The position numbers and the translations under genes are program-made. The notes beneath the pieces are model-generated. The model was not told where the DNA came from. It did not search any database and saw only the letters and a list, made by a program, of their open reading frames with translations. Positions 1 through 7,933 of a DNA stretch of 40,245 bases are shown piece after piece. The stretch comes from Actinomycetota bacterium (GTDB lineage: Bacteria; Actinomycetota; Acidimicrobiia; Acidimicrobiales; Ilumatobacteraceae), in NCBI GenBank assembly GCA_947454105.1, contig CANGIP010000018.1, positions 1 through 40,245 on the forward strand, written 5' to 3'. Every line of letters begins with the position of its first letter. Position 1 is the stretch's first letter.

Positions 1-444
1 AATGACACGCCTCTGCCATCATTGCTGGGCGCACCCGATTCGTTTGGTTCACGCCGCTGCGAAACCACAGCTGGCGTCACGATCGATCCGTTTGATGCGA
101 TCGTCGCTTCAATGATCGGTCAGGTACGACGTGTTGTCATGAGTTCACCGAGCACCGTGATTGATCTCGGACGCAAATCACGACTATTCACTGGTTCGTC
201 ACGAGAAGCGATCTTTTTACGGCGAAGAAAATGTATTTGGCCAGGATGCAGTGCTTTAACGTGCCAAGCCGACCATCGCACACCATGGGCTGAAGGCGGA
301 ACAACATCACCCGATAACGGCGACCCACTATGTCGAAAACACAACCGATATAAAGCGTCCGCGGGCTACACCACAACAATCGACGACACCACCGGAATCA
401 CTCACGTCCACACACCAAAAGGCCAGGAACTAGTCCCCGTCTAA
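1..444 (+). CDS. HNH endonuclease, DUF222/13E12-repeat type, 5'-truncated by the window edge
   Basis: The reading frame is open from base 1, so only the C-terminal 147 residues are present. They carry a complete HNH nuclease core: CxxPGC, then C-x-A-DH with TPWAEGG, then a conserved Asn, LC and HN. This order is the hallmark of the HNH domain at the end of DUF222 (13E12 repeat) proteins, which are abundant and often multicopy in actinobacteria. The paired cysteines should bind a structural zinc and the DH/HN histidines the catalytic metal. The cellular role of the family is not established; mobile-element or DNA-processing roles have been suggested. The N-terminal DUF222 part lies outside the window. 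The next gene starts 139 bases later on the same strand, with nothing recognisable between. Confidence 0.85.
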   Translation, partial: NDTPLPSLLGAPDSFGSRRCETTAGVTIDPFDAIVASMIGQVRRVVMSSPSTVIDLGRKSRLFTGSSREAIFLRRRKCIWPGCSALTCQADHRTPWAEGGTTSPDNGDPLCRKHNRYKASAGYTTTIDDTTGITHVHTPKGQELVPV

Positions 445-583
445 ACAGAACTATTCTCAGGTCTTAGATTTCTTGATACGAACAGGATTCCCATTTGTGG
501 GCCGCAGCCTGTCGTCGGGTGACATCATCACACCAGCAACAGATTGGTGATTATGAGCACTAGAACTCAGTAATACTGACTAG

Positions 584-1771
584 GTGCCCAATGCAACGAA
601 TTCACTGATTACCTCTCGAGGTGTCCGTGCATTCGTCGATGGCCTGATCTCGGTCATTCTTCCGGCGTACTTAATCAATCTCGGATACTCCGGATTTCAA
701 GTGGGAGCATTAGTTACTGCAACGCTTCTCGGTTCTGCCGCGCTCACGTTGGCCGTTGGCCTGCGCGGATTCCGCCAAACGCCAACTCGACTCTTGATGT
801 GGCTCACCGGCCTCATGGCTCTCACCGGAATCGGCTTTGCAACGATCACTTGGTTTTGGGCACTGTTCATCATTGGTGCCATCGGCACAATGAATCCATC
901 GTCAGGCGATGTGAGTCCGTTTCTACCATTAGAGCAATCACTTCTGCCCCTCACAACTGCCGATAAGAACCGCAATGTTGTGTTTGCTCGATACGCAATG
1001 GTTGCCTCGTTAATCGGAGCAATTGGCGCACTTGCCGCTGGGCTCCCCCAATTTATTGCCAACACATACGACGTCCATGTGCAGACAGTCGATCGTTATG
1101 TGTTCTTGCTATACGCACTCGGTGGACTCTTTCTGTTTTTCAATTATCAGCGACTCCAACTTCCGGCAATTCCAATTCCGTCGCGCACACCACTTGCGAC
1201 AAGCCGGCGTAATGTCACACGGCTATCAATTCTCTTCAGCATCGATGCCTTTGGTGGTGGCTTCGTGGTGCAATCAATGTTGGTGCTCTGGCTTGGGCAA
1301 CGTTTCAACATGTCTACGGCTCGCATCGGAAGTTTGCTTTTTGTCACTGGATTACTTTCAGCGTTCTCCATTCTCCTTGCTCCGAAAGTCGCCAAGAGAT
1401 TCGGTCTCGTGCGAACCATGGTCTTCACTCATATTCCCGCAAGCATCTTCTTGATTGCCGCAGCATTTATGCCTAACGCTCCGCTCGCAATCGCCTGCCT
1501 CGTTCTGAGAAGCCTTGTTTCAAGCATGGATGTGCCAGCCCGCACGAGTTACGTCATGGCAATTGTTCCCGCCAACGAACGTGCTGCCGCCGCGAGTGTC
1601 ACCAATGTGCCCCGCAGCTTGGCTGCAGCCCTACCCCCACTAGCCACGGGGGCCATGCTCGATCATTCCAACTTTGGATGGCCACTACTTCTCGCGGGAA
1701 TCATCAAAATCACCTACGACTTACTCTTATTGTTCCAATTCCGTTCAGTCCGCCCGCCAGAAGAGGGTTGA
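584..1771 (+). CDS. MFS transporter (unknown substrate)
   Basis: A 395-residue integral membrane protein with about 12 hydrophobic segments and a short basic cytoplasmic loop in the middle, as in the major facilitator superfamily. The loop after helix 4 holds NPSSGDVSPFLPLEQ, an acidic/Pro-rich stretch that I recall from an uncharacterised bacterial MFS branch. The end is cytoplasmic (RSVRPPEEG). The start is GTG 584. An AATACT box at 572-577 lies six bases before it and no Shine-Dalgarno sequence is visible, so the transcript may be leaderless. The gene sits 64 bases ahead of a second, unrelated MFS gene. The substrate cannot be read from sequence; sugar or drug efflux are both possible. Confidence 0.8.
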   Translation: MPNATNSLITSRGVRAFVDGLISVILPAYLINLGYSGFQVGALVTATLLGSAALTLAVGLRGFRQTPTRLLMWLTGLMALTGIGFATITWFWALFIIGAIGTMNPSSGDVSPFLPLEQSLLPLTTADKNRNVVFARYAMVASLIGAIGALAAGLPQFIANTYDVHVQTVDRYVFLLYALGGLFLFFNYQRLQLPAIPIPSRTPLATSRRNVTRLSILFSIDAFGGGFVVQSMLVLWLGQRFNMSTARIGSLLFVTGLLSAFSILLAPKVAKRFGLVRTMVFTHIPASIFLIAAAFMPNAPLAIACLVLRSLVSSMDVPARTSYVMAIVPANERAAAASVTNVPRSLAAALPPLATGAMLDHSNFGWPLLLAGIIKITYDLLLLFQFRSVRPPEEG

Positions 1772-1835
1772 CAGCAGTCCCCACGCCTACCATGGGTGAA
1801 CGCACATCAAAGCGCAGTTGAACGGAAAACCTCTC

Positions 1836-3263
1836 GTGAAGAAAATTGAATATAAGTGGATAGTTGCAGTCGTGTTTGTCCTTGGCCTTTTCATGGAAAT
1901 CCTGGATACCACCATCATCAACACCGCCATTCCCACTTTGGCTAAGGATTTCTCGGCAACCCCAGCAACGATGGAATGGGTCATTCTTGGCTACCTGCTC
2001 TCGCTTGCAGTTTTCATCCCATCCTCAGGTTGGATTGGTGACAAGTTCGGAACCAAGAAGACTTTCTTATTTGCCCTCACCATGTTCACGCTCGCATCAA
2101 TGCTGTGTGGCCAGGCAAACTCGCTCGGCCAACTCATTGCATTCCGTCTTCTACAGGGCGTCGGCGGCGGAATGTTGACTCCTGTCGGAACAGCAATGTT
2201 GTATCGCGCCTTCCCGCCCGAAGAACGAGCCCGCGCTTCAGCGGTTCTGATTATTCCGAGCGTGATCGCACCAGCACTTGGACCAGTCTTAGGTGGCGCA
2301 ATCGTCACCAACACTTCGTGGCGTTGGATTTTCTATGTGAATGTTCCAGTGGGAATTATTGGAATTATCTTCTCGGCACTTTTCTTAAAAGAACATCGCG
2401 AACCTCGTGCCGGTGGCTTCGATATTGCCGGTTTCCTCTTGTCAGGTTTCGGACTTGCAGGAATTTTGTATGCACTCTCGCAAGGCCCAGAGCACGGCTG
2501 GCTATCAAACGCAGTTCTCCTCACCGGACTCGGCGGTTTGGCTCTCATGGCCATCATGGTCAAGGTTGAATTGACAGTCGCCGAACCAATGTTGGCTTTG
2601 CGTCTATACAAAGACCGTATTTTCCGTAACGCCAACTTCACAACCACGTTGTCGTATGGCGGCTTTATCGGCTTCTATTTCTTGCTTCCACAGTTCATGC
2701 AAACTCTTCTCGGAGTCACTGCGTTCAAATCTGGTCTCGCCACTTTCCCACAGGCAGTTGGCGTCATTGCTATGAGCCAAGTTGTTGGCCGCCTGTATCA
2801 CACGATTGGACCACGTCGACTCGTCACTTTCGGAATGATTGCAGCGGGATCAGCGACTCTTCCATTCGCATTCTTAGGACTCAATACTTCGTTGTGGACC
2901 ATCGGTGGTTTGATGTTCTTGCGTGGATGCGGAATGGCCTTTGCGTTCATGCCATTGCAGGCTGCGACCTATGCCAACATCGAAGGACCCGACACTGGGC
3001 GTGCTTCGTCAATCTTTTCGGCGCAACGACAAACATCGGCAGCACTTGGCGTGGCCATTTTGGCCACGATCTTCATTACCAAAACCAATCACATGGTTGC
3101 AAGTGGCACCGAACCCCGTCAGGCCATGCTCAATGGATTCCACACTGGCTTCTATGCCTCGGTTGGAATCTTTGCAATTGCCGCGGTGTGGGCATTCTTC
3201 AAAATCAGTGACGCCGATGCTTCACGCACCATGCAACCTCGACCAAAGGTTGCCAAGGCCTAA
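1836..3263 (+). CDS. MFS drug efflux transporter, DHA2 (EmrB/QacA) family, 14 TM
   Basis: About 475 residues with 14 predicted membrane segments. Helix 1 contains LDTTIINTAIPTLA (DHA2 motif D1), the loop after helix 2 contains GWIGDKFGTKK (motif A), and helix 5 contains APALGPVLGG (motif C, the antiporter motif). These mark a proton-driven efflux pump of the EmrB/QacA type, which exports hydrophobic or cationic compounds across the cytoplasmic membrane. GTG 1836 is chosen because GGAAAA at 1824-1829 sits six bases upstream. An in-frame TTG at 1818 would add six residues. No TetR-like regulator or EmrA partner is adjacent. The end converges on the next gene with seven bases between stops. Confidence 0.87.
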   Translation: MKKIEYKWIVAVVFVLGLFMEILDTTIINTAIPTLAKDFSATPATMEWVILGYLLSLAVFIPSSGWIGDKFGTKKTFLFALTMFTLASMLCGQANSLGQLIAFRLLQGVGGGMLTPVGTAMLYRAFPPEERARASAVLIIPSVIAPALGPVLGGAIVTNTSWRWIFYVNVPVGIIGIIFSALFLKEHREPRAGGFDIAGFLLSGFGLAGILYALSQGPEHGWLSNAVLLTGLGGLALMAIMVKVELTVAEPMLALRLYKDRIFRNANFTTTLSYGGFIGFYFLLPQFMQTLLGVTAFKSGLATFPQAVGVIAMSQVVGRLYHTIGPRRLVTFGMIAAGSATLPFAFLGLNTSLWTIGGLMFLRGCGMAFAFMPLQAATYANIEGPDTGRASSIFSAQRQTSAALGVAILATIFITKTNHMVASGTEPRQAMLNGFHTGFYASVGIFAIAAVWAFFKISDADASRTMQPRPKVAKA

Positions 3264-3270
3264 CTCAGAA

Positions 3271-4257
3271 CTACAAACCGCGCAGTTTGTATTTCATAAT
3301 GTCGTCAGTCGTGATTGTTGATCCACAATCACGACTTGCGGCCAACACTTCGGGTGTTGTCAACGTTGCAGTATCAAAATAGTCAGCAGCGTAGATCGTT
3401 GAACCATCTTTGTATCGACGCACACTGGTTCCTCGAGTCATTGGCACTCGTTCACCAGTCGATGTCACTGCTACCTGGATCCACTCTTGCAAATAGGTTG
3501 ACCCGTTGTTGAGTTCAGGTCCAACGGGGACGAATTCAATACGTCCAACGCGCGGCATGATGTCCATGATCCAACTCTTGATTTCGTCACGTCCATGAAA
3601 CTCACCAAAGATCGGATCGATATACACCGAATCTGTCGGGTGGAACTGATCACAATCTTTGTCGAAATCAACTTCTGAACACACCGTCACTGGTGTTGCT
3701 GCGTGTCGTTCCCATTGATTTGGCGATGGTGCATCGGGTAACGGAGCAGCTTCAACTCCAGGTGGCGGCGGAACTCGAAAAGTTCCTGTGTCATAGACAT
3801 CGCACGCCCAGGTCATCCAACCCTCGCGATAGCGACGCACGCTGACTCCGCGTGACATCGGCATCTTTCCTTCGCCCATACCCATGACCGCCATGTCAGC
3901 GACCATTTGCCATTCATCGACGGTGGTGACTCCTTCGCCGTCATCAAAAAACTCAGGCTCAGATGTCGGAACAAATTCAATAAAACTAATTTCGGACATC
4001 ATCGGCACGAGCCACCCACGAATGTCTTTTTGCCCGTAATACGAACCATAGATCGCGTCAAAGTAACGCGAATTGGTTGGGTGCATAAAGTCGGCCATCA
4101 GATCTATTCCCGCCTGGCCAACTAATGGGTGAGCCAACGCAGTCATCATCTCTTCGGGCGTCAGTCCACTTGGTTCGGTGATCAACCGCTCCAAACTCGC
4201 TGGCTTCACTCTCAATGACTGGGCGAACTTCTCCGCGAACGCATCAACCTTGTTCAC
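3271..4257 (-). CDS. Tandem-duplicated SnoaL-like (NTF2-fold) protein
   Basis: A 328-residue soluble protein made of two copies of one SnoaL/NTF2-like domain. Residues about 57-165 and 205-305 repeat the same landmarks: [FQ]xHPT[ND]S.Y.D.I[FY]G..[YH]G..[DE]I..W, then IEFVP, then PM[ST]RG.SVRRY with [VY][YF]DT. NTF2-fold proteins bind small hydrophobic ligands or act as isomerases or hydrolases; here the fused pair would form an intramolecular version of the usual dimer. A short helical N-terminus precedes copy 1. The GTG start has GGAGA five bases upstream. It follows the amidohydrolase gene by 11 bases and is probably co-transcribed, suggesting a shared degradation pathway. No specific function can be assigned. 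Confidence 0.72.
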   Translation of the reverse strand: MNKVDAFAEKFAQSLRVKPASLERLITEPSGLTPEEMMTALAHPLVGQAGIDLMADFMHPTNSRYFDAIYGSYYGQKDIRGWLVPMMSEISFIEFVPTSEPEFFDDGEGVTTVDEWQMVADMAVMGMGEGKMPMSRGVSVRRYREGWMTWACDVYDTGTFRVPPPPGVEAAPLPDAPSPNQWERHAATPVTVCSEVDFDKDCDQFHPTDSVYIDPIFGEFHGRDEIKSWIMDIMPRVGRIEFVPVGPELNNGSTYLQEWIQVAVTSTGERVPMTRGTSVRRYKDGSTIYAADYFDTATLTTPEVLAASRDCGSTITTDDIMKYKLRGL

Positions 4258-4268
4258 GACTTCTCCGA

Positions 4269-6026
4269 TCAGCTACGAACGAGCGAACCAGGCCGAGCAC
4301 CCGTGTCGGCATCGTGGCGACGGGTGACTTGACCCTTCACCAATGTTGCCAAATAACCCTGCACCGGCTGAATCAAACGCGTTCCACCAGCGGGCAAATC
4401 ATGGAATGCCTTAGGTGGAGATACTCGTAGATTTTCAAAATCGATCACGTTGATATCGGCACGAAGTCCAACCGCCAAACGACCACGATCTTTCAGACCA
4501 TACAAATCGGCGTTACGCGCCGTTTGTTTAGCCACCAAGAACTCAAGTGGCAAACGCTCACCCTTGTGACGGTCGCGAGCCCAGAACGTAAGTTGCGTCG
4601 TTGGCATGGTGGCATCACAAATGAGCGTCACGTGTGCACCGGCATCGCTCAGCCCGGTCACTGTTTCGGAGTGAATCAACATCTTTCGCAACACTTCTTG
4701 ACTGTCATGAACATTCGGTCCGCCCATCAACGCGCACATTGCGGCACCGTTTTGTTCAAGCATGTAGTCGTACAACAAATCAAGAACATCTTGTCCAGTT
4801 GCTGCGGCGCGTGAACCCAACATTTCAGATGGGTCTGGTTCGTAATCAACCGGATCAGCAAGCGGGTACATGAACATCGCCGCGGTCTGGAACAACTGAT
4901 ACATGTTGGCCATCGAACCTGGCTGATCAACCAGCACATCAGTTTCAGACATGATCGCTGCTTTGATTTCGGGCTTCGCCATTTCGCGGGCACGGTCGGC
5001 CAACGACAGGTGCGCCAACTTCATATACGTTGGGCGACGCTGGAAGGCGTGATAACCAGATAGTCCAGATGCGAGTCCAATTGGCCGTGACGACACCTGC
5101 GGATACAACTGCGCACCAGTTTGATTTGCCGTCACCACCATCTCGAGTAGTCGTTCCCAAGTATCAGGGGCATAGTCGGGTGATTGCACCAGTGTGAACG
5201 TCACCTTGCGACCACTCTGACGCGAGAAGTCGGCCATCAATTTCACTTCGGCTTCTGGTGTGGTGCGCTCTCCACCAAGTCGCTCAAGCTTGCCAACAGT
5301 TCCGGCGGGAATCATTTCAAAGACACCACGACCAGCACGACCCATCGCGTCAGCAATCGCCGACAACTCTTGATCGGGAGCAAAAGTTCCGGGCACGGGC
5401 GAGCCATCAAGAGCGCGGTGACCAATTGTTCGCGAGGTACTAAAGCCAAGTGCACCGGCTTGAACTGCTTCAGTGACAAGTTGCGACATCTGACGAAGAT
5501 CATCAGGTGTTGCTTCTTCGTTCATGCGACCGCGCTCACCCATCACGTAGTAACGCAATGAACCGTGGGCAATTTGTGCACCGATATCTAGCGAGTAACG
5601 ACGACTCGCGATGTAATCCATGTATTCGGGGAATGATTCCCAACGGCCCCACTCAATACCTTCGTAGAGCGCGGTGCCCGGGATATCTTCGACACCTTCC
5701 ATGAGTTCAATCAACGACTTCTCGCCGCCGGGTCGAACTGGCGCAAAACCAACGCCACAGTTACCCATCACGATCGTTGTTGCACCGTTACCGGCCGACG
5801 GGTCCATGACCTCGTCCCAGCTCACTTGACCGTCGTAGTGCGTGTGCACGTCAACCCAACCAGGCGTCACGATGGCACCGTCGGCATCGATGGTTTCTTT
5901 GGCCGACTCGGTAATTGAGCCACCCACTTCAACAATCACCCCGTCGCGCACACCAACGTCGCCTTGGCGACGATCGGCTCCTGTGCCGTCAACGATGGTT
6001 CCACCCTTAATGACGTAATCAAGCAT
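4269..6026 (-). CDS. N-acyl-D-amino-acid deacylase family amidohydrolase
   Basis: A 585-residue cytoplasmic metal-dependent amidohydrolase. The N-terminal strand [11 protein letters not shown] leads to [10 protein letters not shown] (metal-binding HxH at about residues 61-63), then [10 protein letters not shown] with the bridging Cys of D-aminoacylases, and near the end [15 protein letters not shown] with the metal-binding Asp. The order matches the D-aminoacylase/amidohydrolase_3 group, which hydrolyses N-acyl-D-amino acids or related amides; in actinobacteria many members have unknown substrates. Length is slightly above the roughly 480-540 of characterised enzymes. ATG 6026 follows a G-rich Shine-Dalgarno-like run at about 6032-6037. 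The SnoaL-like gene downstream is likely in the same operon. Confidence 0.85.
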   Translation of the reverse strand: MLDYVIKGGTIVDGTGADRRQGDVGVRDGVIVEVGGSITESAKETIDADGAIVTPGWVDVHTHYDGQVSWDEVMDPSAGNGATTIVMGNCGVGFAPVRPGGEKSLIELMEGVEDIPGTALYEGIEWGRWESFPEYMDYIASRRYSLDIGAQIAHGSLRYYVMGERGRMNEEATPDDLRQMSQLVTEAVQAGALGFSTSRTIGHRALDGSPVPGTFAPDQELSAIADAMGRAGRGVFEMIPAGTVGKLERLGGERTTPEAEVKLMADFSRQSGRKVTFTLVQSPDYAPDTWERLLEMVVTANQTGAQLYPQVSSRPIGLASGLSGYHAFQRRPTYMKLAHLSLADRAREMAKPEIKAAIMSETDVLVDQPGSMANMYQLFQTAAMFMYPLADPVDYEPDPSEMLGSRAAATGQDVLDLLYDYMLEQNGAAMCALMGGPNVHDSQEVLRKMLIHSETVTGLSDAGAHVTLICDATMPTTQLTFWARDRHKGERLPLEFLVAKQTARNADLYGLKDRGRLAVGLRADINVIDFENLRVSPPKAFHDLPAGGTRLIQPVQGYLATLVKGQVTRRHDADTGARPGSLVRS

Positions 6027-6045
6027 TGCAACCCCCCGGTTTGCG

Positions 6046-6062
6046 ATCTTACGAAGGGTAAG
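6046..6062 (-). promoter_or_regulatory. Candidate promoter with overlapping inverted repeat for the amidohydrolase
   Basis: On the minus strand TAAGAT (6051-6046) is a good -10 box, placing the transcript start near 6039. The box overlaps an inverted repeat CTTAC-GAAGG-GTAAG at 6048-6062, which could be an operator. No convincing -35 element was seen and the arms are only five bases. Confidence 0.35.
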
Positions 6063-6085
6063 TTAGCCCACTTTGCAGGTCAGTA

Positions 6086-6619
6086 CTAGTGCTCAAGCAG
6101 TCCGGCGTCTTTTGACCAACCCCAGTGCATACGCCCATGCCCCGCATTGGCCGATAGAACTCCGCCAATCGTGCCATCTGCCCACGGGGCCCCGGGCAAA
6201 GTCTCTTCGAGTTGCTCGTCGGTGAGCTCAGACAGCAATTGCAGACTCACGGCTCGCGCACTAGCGGTAATCGCGATCGCTTCACTCAACGTAATTCCGC
6301 GATGTTCGATTTGCCACTCTTCGGTCATTGCATGAACCGATGCCATGATCTGATCGCGAGTGCGGGCTTTGTCGGAGTCATCATTCAAAAGCCCAACCGG
6401 GTTAGGTGCTCCCGAAATGTGGCGACGGATCATGGCCGCAAAATTGCGCTCGATCAGTGCCAGGTGCACGAAGTGATCGATCGCAGTCCACATATTTGAC
6501 GGGTCATGCTCGCTTGGGGTGAGTGGGCGACGCAACTGCTCATCAGATAATTCGGACATGGCCTTCAACAACCACACACGGTCGTTATTGAGCACCGTTT
6601 CAATCTCGGTACGGTTCAT
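6086..6619 (-). CDS. DinB/maleylpyruvate-isomerase-fold family protein
   Basis: About 177 residues. The sequence has the four-helix pattern of DinB-like proteins: an N-terminal helix with WLLKAMSELSDEQLRRP, WTAIDHFVHLALIERNF (helix 2, His where metal binding is expected), a central helix ending in LLSELTDEQLEETLP, and GHGRMHWGW near the C-terminus supplying further His. DinB-fold enzymes are metal- and thiol-dependent (mycothiol or bacillithiol) transferases or isomerases. The peptide SELSDEQL/SELTDEQL occurs in both halves, typical of this fold. The longer frame begins at 6676, but ATG 6619 directly precedes MNRTEIE and has a GGGGGA ribosome site four bases upstream. The gene stands alone between the amidohydrolase and the divergent tRNA. 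Confidence 0.68.
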   Translation of the reverse strand: MNRTEIETVLNNDRVWLLKAMSELSDEQLRRPLTPSEHDPSNMWTAIDHFVHLALIERNFAAMIRRHISGAPNPVGLLNDDSDKARTRDQIMASVHAMTEEWQIEHRGITLSEAIAITASARAVSLQLLSELTDEQLEETLPGAPWADGTIGGVLSANAGHGRMHWGWSKDAGLLEH

Positions 6620-6700
6620 CAGATCCCCCATCCTGGACTGTTGTGAACAGTCCCAACCGCCGTCAGTTTCACACATTGGGTACGAAATCGGCGACTCAGG

Positions 6701-6729
6701 TTCGTGATTCTGACCTTGCCCACTAGACT
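6701..6729 (+). promoter_or_regulatory. Promoter of tRNA-Gly
   Basis: TTCGTG (6701-6706) and TAGACT (6724-6729) are separated by 17 bases, giving a predicted transcript start near 6736, about eight bases before the mature tRNA 5' end at 6744. Confidence 0.55.
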
Positions 6730-6743
6730 GACGAACGAAATAT

Positions 6744-6817
<74 letters not shown>

Positions 6818-6818
<1 letters not shown>

Positions 6819-6867
6819 TAGATAGCAAAAGGACCCCGAGCTTGCGAGGGGTCCTTTTGCTATCTAT
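6818..6867 (+). terminator. Long bidirectional terminator-like hairpin after tRNA-Gly
   Basis: A perfect 20-base inverted repeat, 6818-6837 against 6848-6867, with a 10-base loop. The core is AAAAGGACCCC ... GGGGTCCTTTT, so an A-run and T-run flank the GC stem in both directions, as in a bidirectional intrinsic terminator. The stem then continues nine more base pairs (ATAGATAGC/GCTATCTAT), beyond what termination needs. It separates the tRNA from the convergent acetyltransferase gene ending at 6911. Confidence 0.85.
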
Positions 6868-6910
6868 GCACTGGTCTCACGAATCGGGAGGAGCGAAGCG
6901 ACGGATCCCG

Positions 6911-7501
6911 TCACCCGTGCTGATTCAGAAAATCCTTGACGCTCATCTCGTAGATGTCCTCAGGACCGTCTTCGTCATCAATCTGTTGGCCCACATGCGC
7001 AAAACCAAACTTGCGCACCAGCCCCACCGAAGCTTCGTTATTCGGATCAACCGTATAGCGAAACTTCAACACGCCAGTTTGCGAAGCCGCCCAAAGCCAC
7101 ATTCCCAGCAAAGCCTCGTAGCCAAAACCTTGGCGCCAGAATTTTTCGTGAACACCTAAGCCAATCTCGAGCATTCCATTTTCATCGGGTGCACCATGAA
7201 AACTCAGACTGCCAACGATCTCTCGAGTTTCACGCAAGACCATCCAACGTACGAACCACTTGTTGGTCTCGGGGTTCGCTTTCACTTGCGGGACTCGCCA
7301 ACGCAAAGGTGAATGACCGTCAATCAGCACCCGATACGGATTTGTGAATTGGCCCGAACCATAAATCGACAAGTTTTCGGGGTCTTCATACAACGTCACT
7401 ACATCGTTCGCCGAAATGTGATGTAGATCTAAACGCTCACAGATAATGACCGGTTCAGAAACTTGTGACAACTCCACAATCAGAGCGTACTCAGCACACA
7501 T
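6911..7501 (-). CDS. GNAT-family N-acetyltransferase (RimJ/RimL-like)
   Basis: 196 residues with the GNAT fold: ICERLDLHHI (strand 1), RETREIVGSLSFHG (strand 4), then the acetyl-CoA loop region EKFWRQGFGYEAL (variant of Q/RxxGxG/A) and FGFAHVGQQ with EDIYEMSVKDFL at the end. The family transfers acetyl groups from acetyl-CoA to amines of proteins or small molecules; the closest general pattern is the RimJ/RimL-like Acetyltransf_3 group. The ATG directly abuts the stop codon of the lipoprotein gene (no intervening base), so translation is probably coupled to it, although a functional link with an oxidoreductase pair is not obvious. The true start could be a little downstream because the first 14 residues are not part of the domain. 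Confidence 0.78.
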   Translation of the reverse strand: MCAEYALIVELSQVSEPVIICERLDLHHISANDVVTLYEDPENLSIYGSGQFTNPYRVLIDGHSPLRWRVPQVKANPETNKWFVRWMVLRETREIVGSLSFHGAPDENGMLEIGLGVHEKFWRQGFGYEALLGMWLWAASQTGVLKFRYTVDPNNEASVGLVRKFGFAHVGQQIDDEDGPEDIYEMSVKDFLNQHG

Positions 7502-7933
7502 TCACGACTTGAACTGTGACAACGCACCTGCGAGACCAGCGAGTGTAATCGGCACCATCCAACCGTCAACGACGACCACATCACCAGAACGTGAATCATT
7601 TCGACAGCATCTAGCGAACAGTTCATCACGAGCGAGCACCGATGAACCTTCTGGCAAATCAGACAGAGCGTCACGGGCATGGTCGACCGCCTCTGGGGAT
7701 ACACCCATGACCGAGGTACCAAAATCAATCATCTCGGCGTCAATCAATGACTTCCATGCACTCGCAAAAGCCAACTCGTCAACATCTAATTCGGCAACCG
7801 GCAATCGAACTGTGGTTGATGGTTCAGTTTGTACAGCCACATACATATCGGCACGGTCGGCACCGCATGCTGCCAACAATGCAGCAAGTCCAGTCATGCC
7901 AGCAGTACGTTCAAACAACTCGCGCCGACGCAT
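7502..7933 (-). CDS. Tat-exported lipoprotein, putative small subunit of the adjacent GMC oxidoreductase
   Basis: 143 residues. The N-terminus has a twin-arginine start (RRRELF, residues 2-7), a hydrophobic stretch and the lipobox LAAC with Cys23 as the lipidation site, so the product should be exported folded by Tat and anchored outside the membrane. The rest is mainly helical and ends VVVVDGWMVPITLAGLAGAL, reminiscent of the C-terminus of gluconate 2-dehydrogenase subunit 3-type proteins; the match is weak and the protein is shorter than that family's usual 180-240 residues. Its ATG overlaps the stop of the GMC gene by one base (TAATG), so the two are made together. Most likely it carries the signal-less flavoprotein across the membrane. 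Confidence 0.62.
   Translation of the reverse strand: MRRRELFERTAGMTGLAALLAACGADRADMYVAVQTEPSTTVRLPVAELDVDELAFASAWKSLIDAEMIDFGTSVMGVSPEAVDHARDALSDLPEGSSVLARDELFARCCRNDSRSGDVVVVDGWMVPITLAGLAGALSQFKS

Noticed and set aside
1768..1793. TTGACA (1768-1773) with TACCAT (1788-1793) as a promoter for the DHA2 transporter
   Set aside because: The spacer is 14 bases, too short for a normal promoter, and the -35 box coincides with the previous stop codon.
1792..1821. Nine-codon open frame before the DHA2 transporter as a leader peptide
   Set aside because: It has no ribosome site of its own and no attenuator-like hairpin follows; chance is sufficient.
3264..3290. ACAAAC ... GTTTGT repeat between the convergent transporter and SnoaL-like genes as a terminator
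   Set aside because: A six-base AT-rich stem without a T-run, lying within the last codons of the minus-strand gene.
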